From Agelas oroides (taxonomy: Eukaryota > Porifera > Demospongiae > Agelasida > Agelasidae): DNA of 64,000 nt. The translations under genes and the position numbers were made by a program. This document shows positions 52,866 to 64,000 of this stretch, one piece after another. Within the stretch, counting starts at the first letter, position 1, and each line of letters starts with the position of its first letter. The notes under the pieces are model-generated. The model was not told where the DNA came from. It made no database searches and saw nothing but the letters and a program-made list of their open reading frames with translations. The DNA is taken from NCBI GenBank assembly GCA_949130485.1, contig OX422202.1, positions 3,942,292-4,006,291 on the forward strand, in the 5' to 3' direction.

Positions 52866-54050
52866 AGTAGAATGGAAGTAGAATCATCAGTAGCATGCAA
52901 GTAGATCGTCAGTAGATTTTGAGTAGAATGATCAGTAGAATGAAAGTAGAATGATACATAGATTGGGAATACTGTCAGTAGAATGGGGATTGAATCATCA
53001 TTAGAATAAATGTGCAATCAGTAGAAAGGGAGTAGAATCAGCAGTAGAATGAGAGTAGTTCTCAGTTGCAGATCCGCAGAATGGGAGTAGAATCATCAGT
53101 AGAATGCGAGTAGAATGGGAGTAGAATCATTAGTAGAATGCGAGTAGAATGGGAGTACAATCCTCAGTAGAATGCGAGTAGAATGGGAATAGAATCATCA
53201 GTTGAATGCAAGTCGAATGGGAGTAGAATCATTAGTAGAATGCGAGTAGAATGGGAGTACAATCCTCAGTAGAATGCGAGTAGAATGGGAGTAGAATCAT
53301 CAGTAGAAAGCGAGTAGAATAGGCGTAGAATCATCAGTAGAATGGGAGTAGAATGGGAGTAGAATCATCAGTAGAAAGCGAGTAGAATGGGCGTAGAATC
53401 ATCAGTAGAATGGGAGTAGAATCATCAGTAGAAAGCGAGTAGAATGGGAGTGGAATCATTAGTAGAAAGCGAGTAGAATCATCAGTTATACTGAAATTAC
53501 GATCATAGTATGGTTCGAACATATGATCCGTAGAATGGGAGTAGAATCATCAGTAGATTGCAAGTAGAATGGGAGTACAATCATCAGAAGAATGGGAGTA
53601 GAATCTCCAGTAGATTGGTAGTAGAATGCTCAGTAGAATTAGAATAGAATGATCAGTGCGCTTGGAAGGGAGTAGAATTACCAGTAGATTCATCAGTAGA
53701 ATGGGAGTAGAATCATCAGTAGAATGCGAGTAGAATGGGAGTAGAAAGGTCAGTAGAATGGGAGTGGAACCATGTTGTTGTTGGGGACAAAGGTATGCAT
53801 TGAGACTTGACGGTGTTTCTACTCCCTTTCTACTGATTGTACATCTATTCTATTGATGATTCGATCCCCATTCTACTGATAGTACTGATCATTCCGAACG
53901 CTTGTTGGAATGGGAGTAGAATTATCAGCAGCAGGGATTTTTCTCCAGTAGAATGAGAGTAGAATGATCAGTAGAATATTGTAAGTAGAATGGGGATAGA
54001 ATCATCGATCAGTAGAATACTGTCAGTAGAATGGGGATAGAATCATCAGC
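52866..54050. repeat. TAGAAT minisatellite, block 6
   Basis: Long runs of the 34-base unit, with AAGCGAG variants at 53306-53475 and a reversed stretch at 53815-53890. Confidence 0.9.
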
Positions 54051-54056
54051 TCGTCT

Positions 54057-54135
54057 GCGTCTGCAACCAGTGTAACCACTCAGTGGTTTTTGCAGTATGC
54101 ACTATAGTGCATTACAGCATTAGTAAACTGTAGTG
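54057..54135. repeat. Right boundary repeat of the minisatellite segment
   Basis: Reverse complement of the repeat at 41085-41170. GTCTGCAACCAG and GTAACCACTCAGTGGTT are followed by TTTTGCAG and ATTACAGCATTAGT. Confidence 0.7.
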
Positions 54136-54268
54136 CACTGTGGTGGATTAAAACCACCTGATTTTTTGTTTCATCATGGACTCATTTGGGCATAAATAGT
54201 TACTAAGTAGTTGCATGGTTGCTGTTGATGTTTTTGCTGAGATACCGAGAAATAAACCCACGGAAAAA

Positions 54269-54345
54269 TTCCAGGATCCGGCTGGGATTTGAACCCAAGA
54301 CCTTCTGAATAACATCCACCCAGTTGGAATAGCTTAATCCTGTGC
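54269..54345 (-). repeat. tRNA-derived SINE
   Basis: The minus strand has a clear B box (GGGTTCAAATCCC, near 54283-54296) and an A-box-like stretch about 45 bases upstream. The arms do not fold as a functional tRNA. Confidence 0.6.
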
Positions 54346-55122
54346 CCATAACTTTACTAATAATTTATTTTGGTATGCATACACTGGTGTGCTGTGATTA
54401 CAAGTGTACAGGAGTAATAGGAAACAGTTTCTGTATTTCACTTTGCAGAAGTGCAGAAGCTTTATTCAAGATCTGCTTGTCATATCCTCCCACATGAAGA
54501 CAGATATATGATGCTTACATGCAAGAACTCAATGTTATTTATGTAGTCACTTTTGTATGTAGTCGATTTTCGTTAGTGTTAGTCCTTCTTACTCCAGTGC
54601 TTCTCAGGCATACTGCTAGAAACTAATGCAGGATGTTTTTGTAAGTATTGATGTTTATACTGATTTACACTGACTTGCATGGTTGAATTTCAGCTGAACA
54701 ACATAACCAGTTAAAGAACTAAATTAGTTATTTTACTGGTTAAGTTGTAACATATCAGCCTTATCCTTTATGCAGGCTACTGTAATAGTAAAGTGCATAC
54801 AACGTCACATACTAACGTTGAAAGAAGTCATTTAGCTAGCTCCATGCGATAAGAGCCTAACCTAGGTTCCACCGTGAGACTGAGGTAGCCAAGACTTAGA
54901 GAGATAGTTAACCAGTCACTCGCCCGACTTGACCGTCGGCCGTGCAAGTTGCACCGGAAGTCACATGGCAATAATTTAGAGCGGTACCACATGGGATTGG
55001 GTGCAAAGACAGCCTCCGCGTTATTATACTTGGAGGCGCGCTTCTCGGTACATAGTGGCATTCATTTCTGACCATTAGCGGAACGGCTGTATTGTATAAG
55101 TAGTTACTCGCGAGCGTCAGAC
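54346..55122. other. Intergenic; possible promoter at the right end
   Basis: TATAAG at 55095, 28 bases before the ATG at 55123, could serve as a TATA element. Nothing else supported. Confidence 0.3.
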
Positions 55123-58100
55123 ATGGAGATACTGGAGAACATGACGAACGGTGAGAGTAGACCTAAAGTTAGAAAATGGGCCGAAGTTTACAAATTACGT
55201 CCTGTTTTCCGACGTACTTTTACCTGCCCTTTAGCCTTGTTCCCAGGCCTTCTGTTTTCGATAACGTATACTCAAAAACTGGACTGGGAAGGCTTGGGAA
55301 CGAGGCTAGGCTTACACGACATCGGGTTGAATAGAGCAGTGTTGGGGCGTGTTTATTATGCGCCTATGGTATGCCCTAGTCTCGCGTTGCGAGAGTCTGT
55401 ATGCCCCACCCGGCATACTTGGGGTAGTTGTTGGAGAAAGGAGGGGGATTTGCCGTCGGAATCTTCCCCGAGGGGTCGGTACTTAGTCAGAATTGTCCCA
55501 ATCCAAACACCCTATCACACACTAGTCTCGCGTAGCCAGACTCTCGCAGGGAGGGAGAGTCTGGTCAACTGCCCATATAAGACTTGTTCCAACACCCACC
55601 CCAACTGGGGTGGGGGATAAGTATCTGCGCACCACAGAGTTTACATTGCTTCGCCGATAATTGCAGCTTTTCTAGTGTGAGTGAGGCTTCGTTTACTTGA
55701 CACGTCGCTATTATAGCTGCACAATATAAATTCTGTGGCCGCCGAAGGCACTTATCACCCACCAACTGGGGTGTTGGAACAAGTCTTATATGGGCAGCTA
55801 CATGACCAGACTCTCCCTCCCTGTGAGAGTCTGGCTACGTGAGACTACACACAGGGAGAGTCTGGCCTGTGAGATTAGTCACACTGTGCATTATAGGGTA
55901 TTTGTAAGGGATATGATGGGATGGGACGGTACACGAGATTGTGCCCCAGGTAGGCTTTGAGGCTTGTTCCATTAGAACATGTCAATTCCCCCACCTATCC
56001 CCCATTAAGCCCCAGGTATTGGAGGTAGAGCATACCCCTGATAGGTGCATTATGGAGATACGCCAAGACTTCTTGAAGTTATGCAGACAAAACCATGCAT
56101 GCAGTTGTTAAGGTTACTATTTGAAGCATATTAGTTTCTCATCCCCTGCCTGCACGCTTTTTTGGGACCGCTGCTCCACTGCCCAATTATTGCCATTACA
56201 ATAGATCTTCATTATCTAGAATAGCCCTGTGCCCTACAGCTTCAAAAAAATGTTCAGATTGCTAAATTTGTTTGGAGCTATCACCCTCCCAGGTTGGTAG
56301 GAGGTGGGGCATAATAAGGGATTTGAACAGGGCAATTATCTAATTCCCTTCTATAGAGGCAATCTCTTTCATCAAATCCAGGACTACACAAATGTGCAAA
56401 TGTACAGTAACAATTCTCTATATAAGGCAAATGCCCCTCCCAAAGGGCATGCTGCTGGGGTCAGACCCCCCACCCGGCACCAACCTGGGAAGGTGGGAAA
56501 TAACAGTGATAGGTGCATAATAGTAAAAATAATACATTTTGAACAGGCTCGTTCCCAGGCTCCTCCATTCCAGAACATGAACATGGCAATCGTGAAGGTG
56601 GGGAGAACCTAGTATTTTTTCCCATGTGAGCGACGTGGATAGCATCATAACATGAAGTTTGTCACGTCAGGAGGGGCCAATAACCATTCCTGTGTAGCTA
56701 GAACTTGCCAAGTAAGCTTGGAGCGTTCACATCTTGTTGACTATGAAGGTAACACTGCGTTGCGAAGTTTTAGATCATGGAACTGCGAAATTGTGGGAAG
56801 GTGTGTTCTATTTTTAGTACACGCAGGAGTGTTTCAAATTTTTGGCAGTTACACACTCTTCCTCCTCCCTCTGCAATAATAAATGATGTCATCATGCGCT
56901 CTTGTCTCCATATAGTCATATACTACACTGAATACTTCAGTCTCAACACCTGGCAGCCACTCAGTATGTACCACCTGTGCAGTATATGGAGAGGATTGTG
57001 AGGGCTGGTGGTTGCCCGGTGGTTGTAGCTCAGTGGTCAGAGCACTGGCATCTTAACCAGGGGCCCTGGGTTCGATCCCTGGGGTGCTGGCTTTTTACTT
57101 TCCTCTCCTTTTCCTCAAAACAACAAACCACTGTGTTCATTTTCCAGCTGAGGCAAGATGTTCTAAATTAAGCACTTTTAATTTTACCACACACACAATA
57201 GGTTCTAACTCAACTGCTACTCTTGGACCAACTGTTGTTGAATTGATTACATTTGCTGCTCTTTCTTGGACTGTTATTGTGTCTCTAATAATCCTGTTTG
57301 TTCTCTTCTGGTATTCAGCGCGTGATGGTAAGTTGTTAGTATGTAATCAGTCCATAAAAAAATATGTATTGACACAATTTTTAATTATAGTCATGCAACA
57401 TGGAAAGATTTGGTTTTGTTCCAGCTGTGCGCACCACTTGCTTGGTTAGCACGCACTTCATAGTACTGTTCTAGACTAATTGGAGCGAGCCTGAGCGAGC
57501 CCCACATTAACATGTTGAACGCAAGCGGTGTCTTTATGTATGTATGTAGAGTAGCTCATCAATCACCGGACACCACTTAATTCTGGACGCCATCAAAGTG
57601 TCGGACAACAAATCTTTAAAGGTCGTATAGCTGCTAGCTGATCTGACCTACTCTAGCTAGACCGTAACATAATCAATGAATTTCTCCTTTCCATGTCCTC
57701 GTTCCCCAGTTCCCATTTCCTCGTTCCACACTTCCCCTATTTCGTTTCGAAGGCGCGCCATGTGCTAGGGCAAACCACTCCCGTTCGGTTTGCGAGATGT
57801 TGTAGGCAGTGTTGACATTGACCCAAGCTGTTTACATTGAGTTGGTTGTAAGCCCCCTCCAGCAAGCGCCTGCATAGCCGCATGCATGTATGCAAACATT
57901 GCCGTGTCTTCGATTTCCATTAATAGCAGAACGTTAGCATCCGTAAGCTATACAGTGATTTATATGGTTAGGGTAGGGTTAGGGTTGGGATAGGGCTGGT
58001 ATAAATGCCATATAGCATACGGATGCTAACGTTCTGTCGTTAACGGCTTGTCATGTGTTGTCGGTGTGGCACCATCGTGTTCTCGAAGTGATCCGCAAAG

Positions 58101-61100
58101 GACCCCGCAAACAACGAAGGAGAAAAGAAAGGAAACATAGAATCGAATGTGACGCCACGCTGCGCTGCTGAAACAGCAGAGCAAAAAGAACACAGACTGA
58201 GTAAGCCCAGGATGAAAGATGGAGCAAGGCGTGCTGCTCGTGCAGCTGCTGAGGATGTCTCGCATAGCCACACCCAGATAATAGCCCTAGAGTCATAGTA
58301 GGTAGCTCAACCTAGATTGAATAGCACTACCTACACGAGTTAGATGTGTACAATGACTGTTCTATTCCATATTTTAGTCCAGCGATTAGAGACACCTGCC
58401 ACTGCTTGCTCAGGCTCGCCTCGCAATGCAACGCATTCTGCTAGTTACTACTTAACCCAAGCCATACTATGTTGTTGAGTAGGGCATTGTTAGGGCGTGC
58501 ATGTATAGAGATTACCTTATAAGTGCATATATATTTTGCATGCAGTTAAATGTGGTACTCTAAATAAAACATCCATAATGCACCTCGCTGTTAGGCACAT
58601 TTTGTTTCATTTCCTTCCTGTGGAGTTCTAAGTGTGTGCGCTAAACAACACATGAGTACAGTACTACATTTCAATTTATAATGCTACTATGCCTATGCCA
58701 CTTTACAAATGCTTAGAGGACAATTTGAGGAGGTTCTTTGCAACTGTTACCGGTGTTGGAGTGATTACAGCAGTAACAGCAACAGTACTACTAGTGGTTG
58801 GAAGTGTACTCTCTACACAAAATGGTTAGTATAATATTAGTAGCTATGTAGTAGTGCTTGAAATTTGCAGTTCTAATATCTGTTGCTAACATGGTATTGC
58901 ATAGCTAGCAGATTTGGTGGTTGCTTCAGCCATAGCTGGATCAAATTTGTTTGTTTTTTCAAGTGCCTATATATGTGAACATTCACATGCAGACTATGTG
59001 CATGTGCTTGGGTGTGCCAATCTGCTGCGTGTACTCCCTGCCTACATAAACTAGCACTCCCGAAGCTGCCAATGGACCAGATCATAGGCCATAGAATATG
59101 AGGTGTTGTTTGTCTTTAAAATACATTCTTATGTCACATACATAGATCATACTACTACTTTATATAACCCGTTACCTAGGCAACATCTAAGAATGTTGCT
59201 CATATCTCTCTTCTACAGTGATGTTGCCTAGGTAACAGGCTATATGTATTAATTAACACACAGTAGTGTCTGCTATATGGGTTATACCTGAAGCAGTTTT
59301 GATAGTATTAGTTAACACACAGTAGTGTCTGCTATATGGGTTATACCTGAAGCAGTTTTGATAACGCAGGAGGGGCTTCGGAGGGCGCTATCAAGGGTAT
59401 AACCCATATCGCAGACACTACTGCACGTTAATTGGCTTGTTACTATGGGAAGCCATAAGATGAAAGGCTTCCATTGCAACTAGTGATGGTAGCTGTGCAC
59501 TGTATCTAGCAACCAATTCAAACTGCGATTCAAACCAGTTGCGACTAGTTGTGAAGAGCCTGGCGATGGCAGGAACGCGTGAGCCGCTAAGACCTGGATT
59601 CTGTGATAATCCAAGCTGTCTAGGATAACCGTCATGCTCCGAATGGCAGTGCTGTGCACCGGTGGACCCGCAGGCAAACGACGACGCTGACTTCAAGAAC
59701 CCACTGCCGCAAAAGAAGCTGAAGCTAACACTTGGTAAAGAGAAGGAGAAAGTTACCGTGGAACGCCGTTTCAGTACGTGCAGTGTGAGCGAACTGGAGA
59801 CTGCGTGTAAGGGTTATATGCCAAAAAATACAGATTTGGGATCCGTGGAGCAGAAAGGTCGCTTTTTACAGTGACTTTGTGGCTTATTCTTCCTGATTAC
59901 TCGCGTGATAGGACTGATTTTTGCGGTGCACGCAAACGGTCGATCAGCGATGGATCGGCTGATGGCAGTGATGAACTGGCTGTACTGGATAAGTCACTAG
60001 ATGCAGTGGGTTGTTCACTGTCGCTGGAACTGAAACATGAGTGGCAGTAGTGCTACTGCTAGTGGTAGCCATCTTGCCCCATTGAGCAGTCGACACGTGC
60101 AAAGCTGATAACCACACCCATATGTCGTCTAGCAGATCACGCTATGCCCGGGGGCGCGCCGCTGCTGCCGCAGCACTCATATTATGCTCGCATTGTGCTC
60201 TATGCCCGGTATAGCTTATTATGCTCTAAATTATGCCCGCCCAATCAGTGCAGCCCTAGTGAACACTGTAACAAAAGCCCACCTCTTTGCTGCTGTGTTT
60301 TCACAGCTTAGCATATTCACTGCTGATTGCCTACGTCATCCTATCCAGATGACAGGTATAGAAACCGTATGGGAGTTGCACACTCTTACTGTTATGAACT
60401 CTTAATTAATTGGTAAACCATAATGCTGATTTATAAATCAGTGTCTATGAATTATGACATAGTGTGTATGATTGTCACATGGTCATTGTTAGCCCTTCAA
60501 CCACTAATAACGAGTGTACTAGTACAACCTTACAAAACCAGACTGGCTGTAGAAAGGTCTTGGTCAGCACTGGATGGGCCTTTTCTGCACAAAAGGTGTA
60601 GAAAATGCTCCTCTAATCTTGTAGGGGCTCCATTTCTGGCACCATAGGCAGTTTTTCAGTCTGGACAAGCATTCGTGCCCTGGTTGGAGAGCCCTGACCA
60701 TTGAAATCTTGCATGAGTGGGTGTAGTTAGCATCATGAACCTGCACAGAATGGCTAAAAGTACCTGTGGCCCAGCCAATGGAAACTTGAGCCAAAGGTAC
60801 TAGCTGAAAACTGCCTATGGCACCAGAGACAATTCTTTGGCAGTGCCTCAAATACAAAGGCTGATTCCGAAGGGAAGGGGCTCAGAGAAAAACAACCATA
60901 CGATGAATCGCCTGAGTTAGACTCCAGTGGCTATAAACCTTGTGTGGTTATGGTGGTCTCCGACACACTCTCGTATTGTCTAAATTTCAAAATTTTCCTA
61001 AGGGAGCGTGCCCCTGCCCCCCAAGAACGCTGTGCACTATACACACACCAATTATTCTTGTTGCATCAATCCTCACTCCGTTAGTATGCCCCCCTCCCCC

Positions 61101-63750
61101 CCCAACCCCTTCTTCAATCTCTAGACCTGGCCCTGATGGGTACCTATTATGAGACACCTACTAAATTTACCAATTTGTATTTCTAACAGCACATTACCAT
61201 GCAGTCACACACTTTGAACCTATATAAAGTTGTGCTGAAACTGTTCTCTTTTCCAGTGGTTTTAGGCATAATATCATGGTTCATAAATCTATGATTTAAT
61301 AGTAGCCTCGTTCCCAGGCCCCACCCAGCTTTCTGTCGCTTGCAGTACAGAAAAGCCGTGGAGAGCCTGCTATCTTTTCTCACGTGAGCATGATGTATTC
61401 GGAAAATGGCGAAATTTTGCAGAACTAACAGGCTGCGTTTCGCGTATTTTAAACTGACTACACACTCAACGCTTGGTGTGTAAGACAGTCGCCTCCCGCT
61501 AGCTAGATACGTGTGGTAAGTTACCTGGTACCTTGGCTCTTTTCGCTGTTCTGGGACCGGTGCGCCCACGCACAATTAAACCCTTTCTACCATCCTTTCT
61601 ATCCTGACGTCACTCACGTGAGAAAAGATACCAGGCCCTCTCCCGCTTTACCGTACTAATAAGCGACGGAAAGCTGGGCAGGGCCTGGGAACGAGGCTAA
61701 AGTAGTAGTATGATTTGTAAAGTAGTATGATTTGTAGAGTTGTAGCATGATTATAAGAAATCTATTTTAGAGGCAAATGGAGCCCCATAATAAGATTACT
61801 ATCTTAGTAAATTTGAACCCTGTCAGCCAAGAACCCATGGCAATTAAGATTGAACTCTAATTTTGGGACCCAAAATAGCCTACAAAGCATCTCCAAGCCT
61901 CTAATAAGAAAATTAAAATTGAAGCGGGGAGGGTCATGCCCCAGACCCCCTTAGCTGCTGCACTTCTTGTACAACTAAAACAACAGTTATTGCACAATCT
62001 TACTACTTACTTTCTAATTTCATGTGTACCTATACATTTAGTACCATCTTGGACTTAACTGCATGTTCACATGCATTGCACTTATACTGCACATTTTGAT
62101 ATATAAGTAGTAGTTGTGCCTCTTGTAATTGCATGAGTTCATTCAAAATCACTGATATATGCACTAAACCTTATGTTGCTTATATGCAGTCAATCAACTC
62201 GTATGTAGTTTTTGATGTTGTAGCATTGTTCCTCTTCCAGCTCTTGGACTTCTCTACTCTGTTCGGTATTCTTTTGTTCCTGTCTTCAGCCAATCTTGCT
62301 TTCTTTGCAGCTTTCTGTGCCCACTCTTAACCCTTACCTTCTTCTGCTCCTCTTGCTTTTGCTTTCTAACTTTCCCTAGTGTTGTAAATGTACAATTTTG
62401 GGTTAGCTCATTAGCTATAGGTCATGGATGGTGTTTTTTCATTTTAGTTCCTGTGGTTACAATTATTACTTAATTTGTGTACCAGCTGTAGACCTTAGAC
62501 TACTCTCTGTAATGGTACTGCCTTTTACTTGTATAGCTGTCACCACTGTAATCGTCGTCCTCATCCTTCATCATGCCCTTGCTTATGTCACTTTCTCTAT
62601 ATTGCTTTTTCTATTCACAGCCTTCTGTAATGCTGACGAACTGTTATATCATCTTTCACCAATTCGTATTTAAGCAGCCTCTGTAAAGCATTAGTGGTCC
62701 TTTTACTGGCAAAGTTGCATCAGTTTCTATACCCAGTTTCCCATTTTTTTTATTTGTTCTCCCTTCAATCTGTATTCACAGTCCTTTCTTTTGATGATTG
62801 CCAAGCAATGAGCACTATAGCAGTTAGAACACTTGCACTCATTTCAAAGCTATAGATACAGGTTTGATCATTAGTGTGCCAGGCAAATCAATCCTAGCAC
62901 ATACTTACATACTGGGTTTACTCTGCAGGTTCTAGTACTGCTTCACTTGAACTAGGTCTGTAGGGTTTGTAATGAACAGAGTAATAAATCGCTGTTAGCA
63001 GTGCATAGTGCACATTGTGTTTACAAAAACAGAAATAGCTGATCAGTGTAGAGTGGAATGTGTTGTGTAGACATGTACATACTCTACCCTTCTAACAGAT
63101 ATAGCTAATACACTCGATAAAACTCATCATGTGCAGTGACCTAGACGTCAGGTGAACAGGACATCTGGAGGCTTGGCACATCTGATCTTTCATGGACAAG
63201 CAACTGAATGATCAACAATCGATAGTCTTGGTAATACTCCTCAAGTTCAGAAAGCCACCCAACAGATGCATAGTGTTCAGAAGTCTGAAGCACAAAAAAC
63301 AGCCACATTTTTGACTAGCTTTAACCATCATCAATGCACTTGCTTTTACTGTGCAACCTTATGAGTGCTACTTCAGTACAGCTGTGGTGAAGCTTTCCAA
63401 GACTGCATGATGTCGCCCATTTAGTTGCTGTTGTATACAGATGTGCCACGCCTTCATTGTCCACCTCAAGTCCAAATACATCACAGCAGGTGATGAGTTT
63501 TACCTGGCCTTCCCCAAATTAGTACTACATGTGACAGATGCTGTAGTCATAAGGTCTGTGTAGAAGGCTACATACCCCAGAAACGTGGTTACACATGAGA
63601 ACATTCTGTTACTCACTTCAGATGGTTCTACTGGACTGAGTGCTGAGGGTATCGCTGGACATGTACTGCTCATTGTCACTGAGGTTATAGCACTGCTGGC
63701 CTGGGTACTCATGTTTGCAATGATGAATACTCTTATATGCTGCTTCATTG
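55123..63750 (+). CDS. Possible membrane-protein gene: chain of phase-1 exons, runs off the right edge
   Basis: Five candidate exons, all bounded by GT-AG sites and all in phase 1: 55123-55150 (starts ATG: MEILENMTN), 56671-56748 (GANNHSCVARTCQVSLERSH...), 57202-57327 (sequon NST, then membrane segment TVIVSLIILFVLFWYS), 58717-58824 (membrane segment VITAVTATVLLVVGSVL) and 63622-63750 (membrane segment VLLIVTEVIALLAWVLMFAM). Any of them can be joined to the next without breaking the frame. Three separate membrane segments each on a single symmetric exon suggest either a multipass protein or alternative cassettes. I recognise no family. Exons may be missing, especially between 58.8 and 63.6 kb, and some could be chance. 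The gene would continue past 64000. Confidence 0.35.
55232..55308. mobile_element. TAGCCTCG foldback element
   Basis: TAGCCTTGTTCCCAGGCC at the left and GGCTTGGGAACGAGGCTA at the right, 77 bases. Confidence 0.75.
55523..55847. mobile_element. TIR element, TAGTCTCG family, arms about 90 bases
   Basis: TAGTCTCGCGTAGCCAGACT at the left, AGTCTGGCTACGTGAGACTA at the right, with further inner pairing (GCCCATATAAGACTTGTTCC... on both arms). Related ends occur in the MULE-like element at 41350. The target duplication is not clear. Confidence 0.8.
55848..56670. other. Intron or intergenic, nothing supported
   Basis: C-rich words such as CCCCACC recur; no exon seen before 56671. Confidence 0.3.
57021..57087 (+). 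repeat. tRNA-like sequence (SINE head or tRNA-Lys pseudogene)
   Basis: A box TAGCTCAGTGG, D stem GCTC/GAGC, a CTT in the anticodon region and B box GGTTCGATCCC. The anticodon loop would have eight bases and the acceptor arms do not pair, so it is not a working tRNA gene. Confidence 0.65.
57478..58444 (+). mobile_element. Helitron-like element, copy C
   Basis: 5' TTGGAGCGAGCCTGAGCGAG, 3' GCTCAGGCTCGCC, hairpin AATGC aac GCATT, CTG, CTAG then T. Interior at 58090-58295 matches copies A and B. Non-autonomous. Confidence 0.6.
59161..59440. repeat. Cluster of direct and inverted repeats
   Basis: GTTACCTAGGCAACAT / ATGTTGCCTAGGTAAC at 59171-59240 is a hairpin. A block of about 58 bases (GTTAACACACAGTAGTGTCT...) is repeated at 59252 and 59310 and returns inverted near 59393-59435. 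Confidence 0.8.
61303..61699. mobile_element. TAGCCTCG foldback element with a nested foldback
   Basis: Outer arms TAGCCTCGTTCCCAGGCC / GGCCTGGGAACGAGGCTA; inner arms GCTATCTTTTCTCACGTGAG / CTCACGTGAGAAAAGATACC at about 61368-61635. 397 bases. Confidence 0.8.
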
Positions 63751-64000
63751 GTAAGAGCCTCTGACTGGGCTACATGGTCATCTTTTATCAGTGCATTCGG
63801 CTATATATGACTTAGCTACTTTTTGCTGTGTGGTAGAAACTACTCTGTACTGTAGTGTTATTTTATGTAGTTAACTACACGAGGTTAGTCATACCGTAAT
63901 TTTTTCTGTTCTAATAAGAGGTGCCTTGCGGTGCTGGAATTATTTTAGAGGGGTGCCTATATTAGAAACTTTACAGTAGCAAACTATGCTGGTACTGCCC
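63751..64000. other. Right edge, intron sequence
   Basis: Follows the last candidate exon; begins GTAAGA. Nothing further supported. Confidence 0.3.

Larger units (their letters stand above)
58825..63621. other. Repeat-rich stretch, no supported exons
   Basis: Besides the repeats listed, 60570-60760 matches 16840-17050 loosely. 60939-61140 shows CCCC-rich sequence typical of degenerate inserts. At 62200-62680 the minus strand has short basic and acidic open stretches (for example MMKDEDDDYSGDSY near 62580) that look coding but are broken by stops. Confidence 0.35.

Noticed and set aside
45200..54050. CRISPR array
   Set aside because: Units are contiguous tandem repeats without unique spacers, in both orientations, in a eukaryotic context.
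41085..54135. Claim that the whole block is a proven giant TIR transposon
   Set aside because: No target duplication and no transposase are visible; the boundary repeats could be two independent insertions, so it is kept as a hypothesis only.
57021..57087. Functional tRNA-Lys gene
   Set aside because: Eight-base anticodon loop and unpaired acceptor arms; more likely a SINE head.
62428..62673. 81-residue hydrophobic open frame as a membrane exon
   Set aside because: No acceptor gives phase 1 without a stop; the opposite strand looks equally open.

Overview
The window reads as a metazoan nuclear segment, most probably from a sponge. Its genes are broken into short exons with GT-AG introns of about 70 bases to 2.9 kb, there are no operons, and transposable elements are dense. 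Three gene types suit a sponge: a large membrane protein with beta-helix repeats and many transmembrane segments, a Bcl-2 homologue, and a Crinkler-type nuclease-kinase. The organism is inferred from content only; no species marker is present.

Layout. 0.7-10.8 kb is a graveyard of mobile elements: a Tudor-like ORF; a nearly complete minus-strand R2/NeSL-type retrotransposon with a restriction-like endonuclease and a Tudor-like module inserted in its reverse transcriptase; three related Helitron-like elements; the 3' half of a second retroelement; and a TIR element. 11.5-13.8 kb holds a long-TIR element, an inverted Helitron-like element carrying a zinc-finger-associated (zf-AD-like) ORF, and a 170-bp palindrome. 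14.77-30.72 kb is an 18-exon plus-strand gene (5' end not found) whose introns hold two hAT elements with perfect 8-bp target duplications, two TA-inserting elements, a 2.3-kb TIR element and a decayed ribozyme. 30.7-35.8 kb is mostly non-coding, with SINE-like and foldback elements. 35.8-39.8 kb is a broken gene of the HMGXB3/CxC type, interrupted by a decayed Penelope-like element that ends in a well-preserved hammerhead ribozyme.

41.1-54.1 kb is the most unusual part: about 13 kb bounded by related inverted repeats and filled with a minisatellite built on the heptamer TAGAATG/TAGAATC (34-base composite unit, both orientations). It contains a 10-exon zinc-finger/acidic gene (GC-AG introns), a minus-strand Bcl-2 homologue with a partly duplicated copy, and an intact two-exon restriction-endonuclease-like plus protein-kinase gene whose promoter is also duplicated. 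54.3-64 kb holds SINEs, foldback elements, a further Helitron-like copy and a chain of phase-1 exons that look like the start of another membrane-protein gene running off the right edge.

How the genes relate: there is no shared pathway. The minisatellite cluster brings together a cell-death regulator, a Crinkler-type effector-like enzyme and a lineage-specific nuclear-looking protein, with local duplication of gene pieces. That is the pattern of a fast-changing locus; a role in defence or conflict is only a hypothesis.
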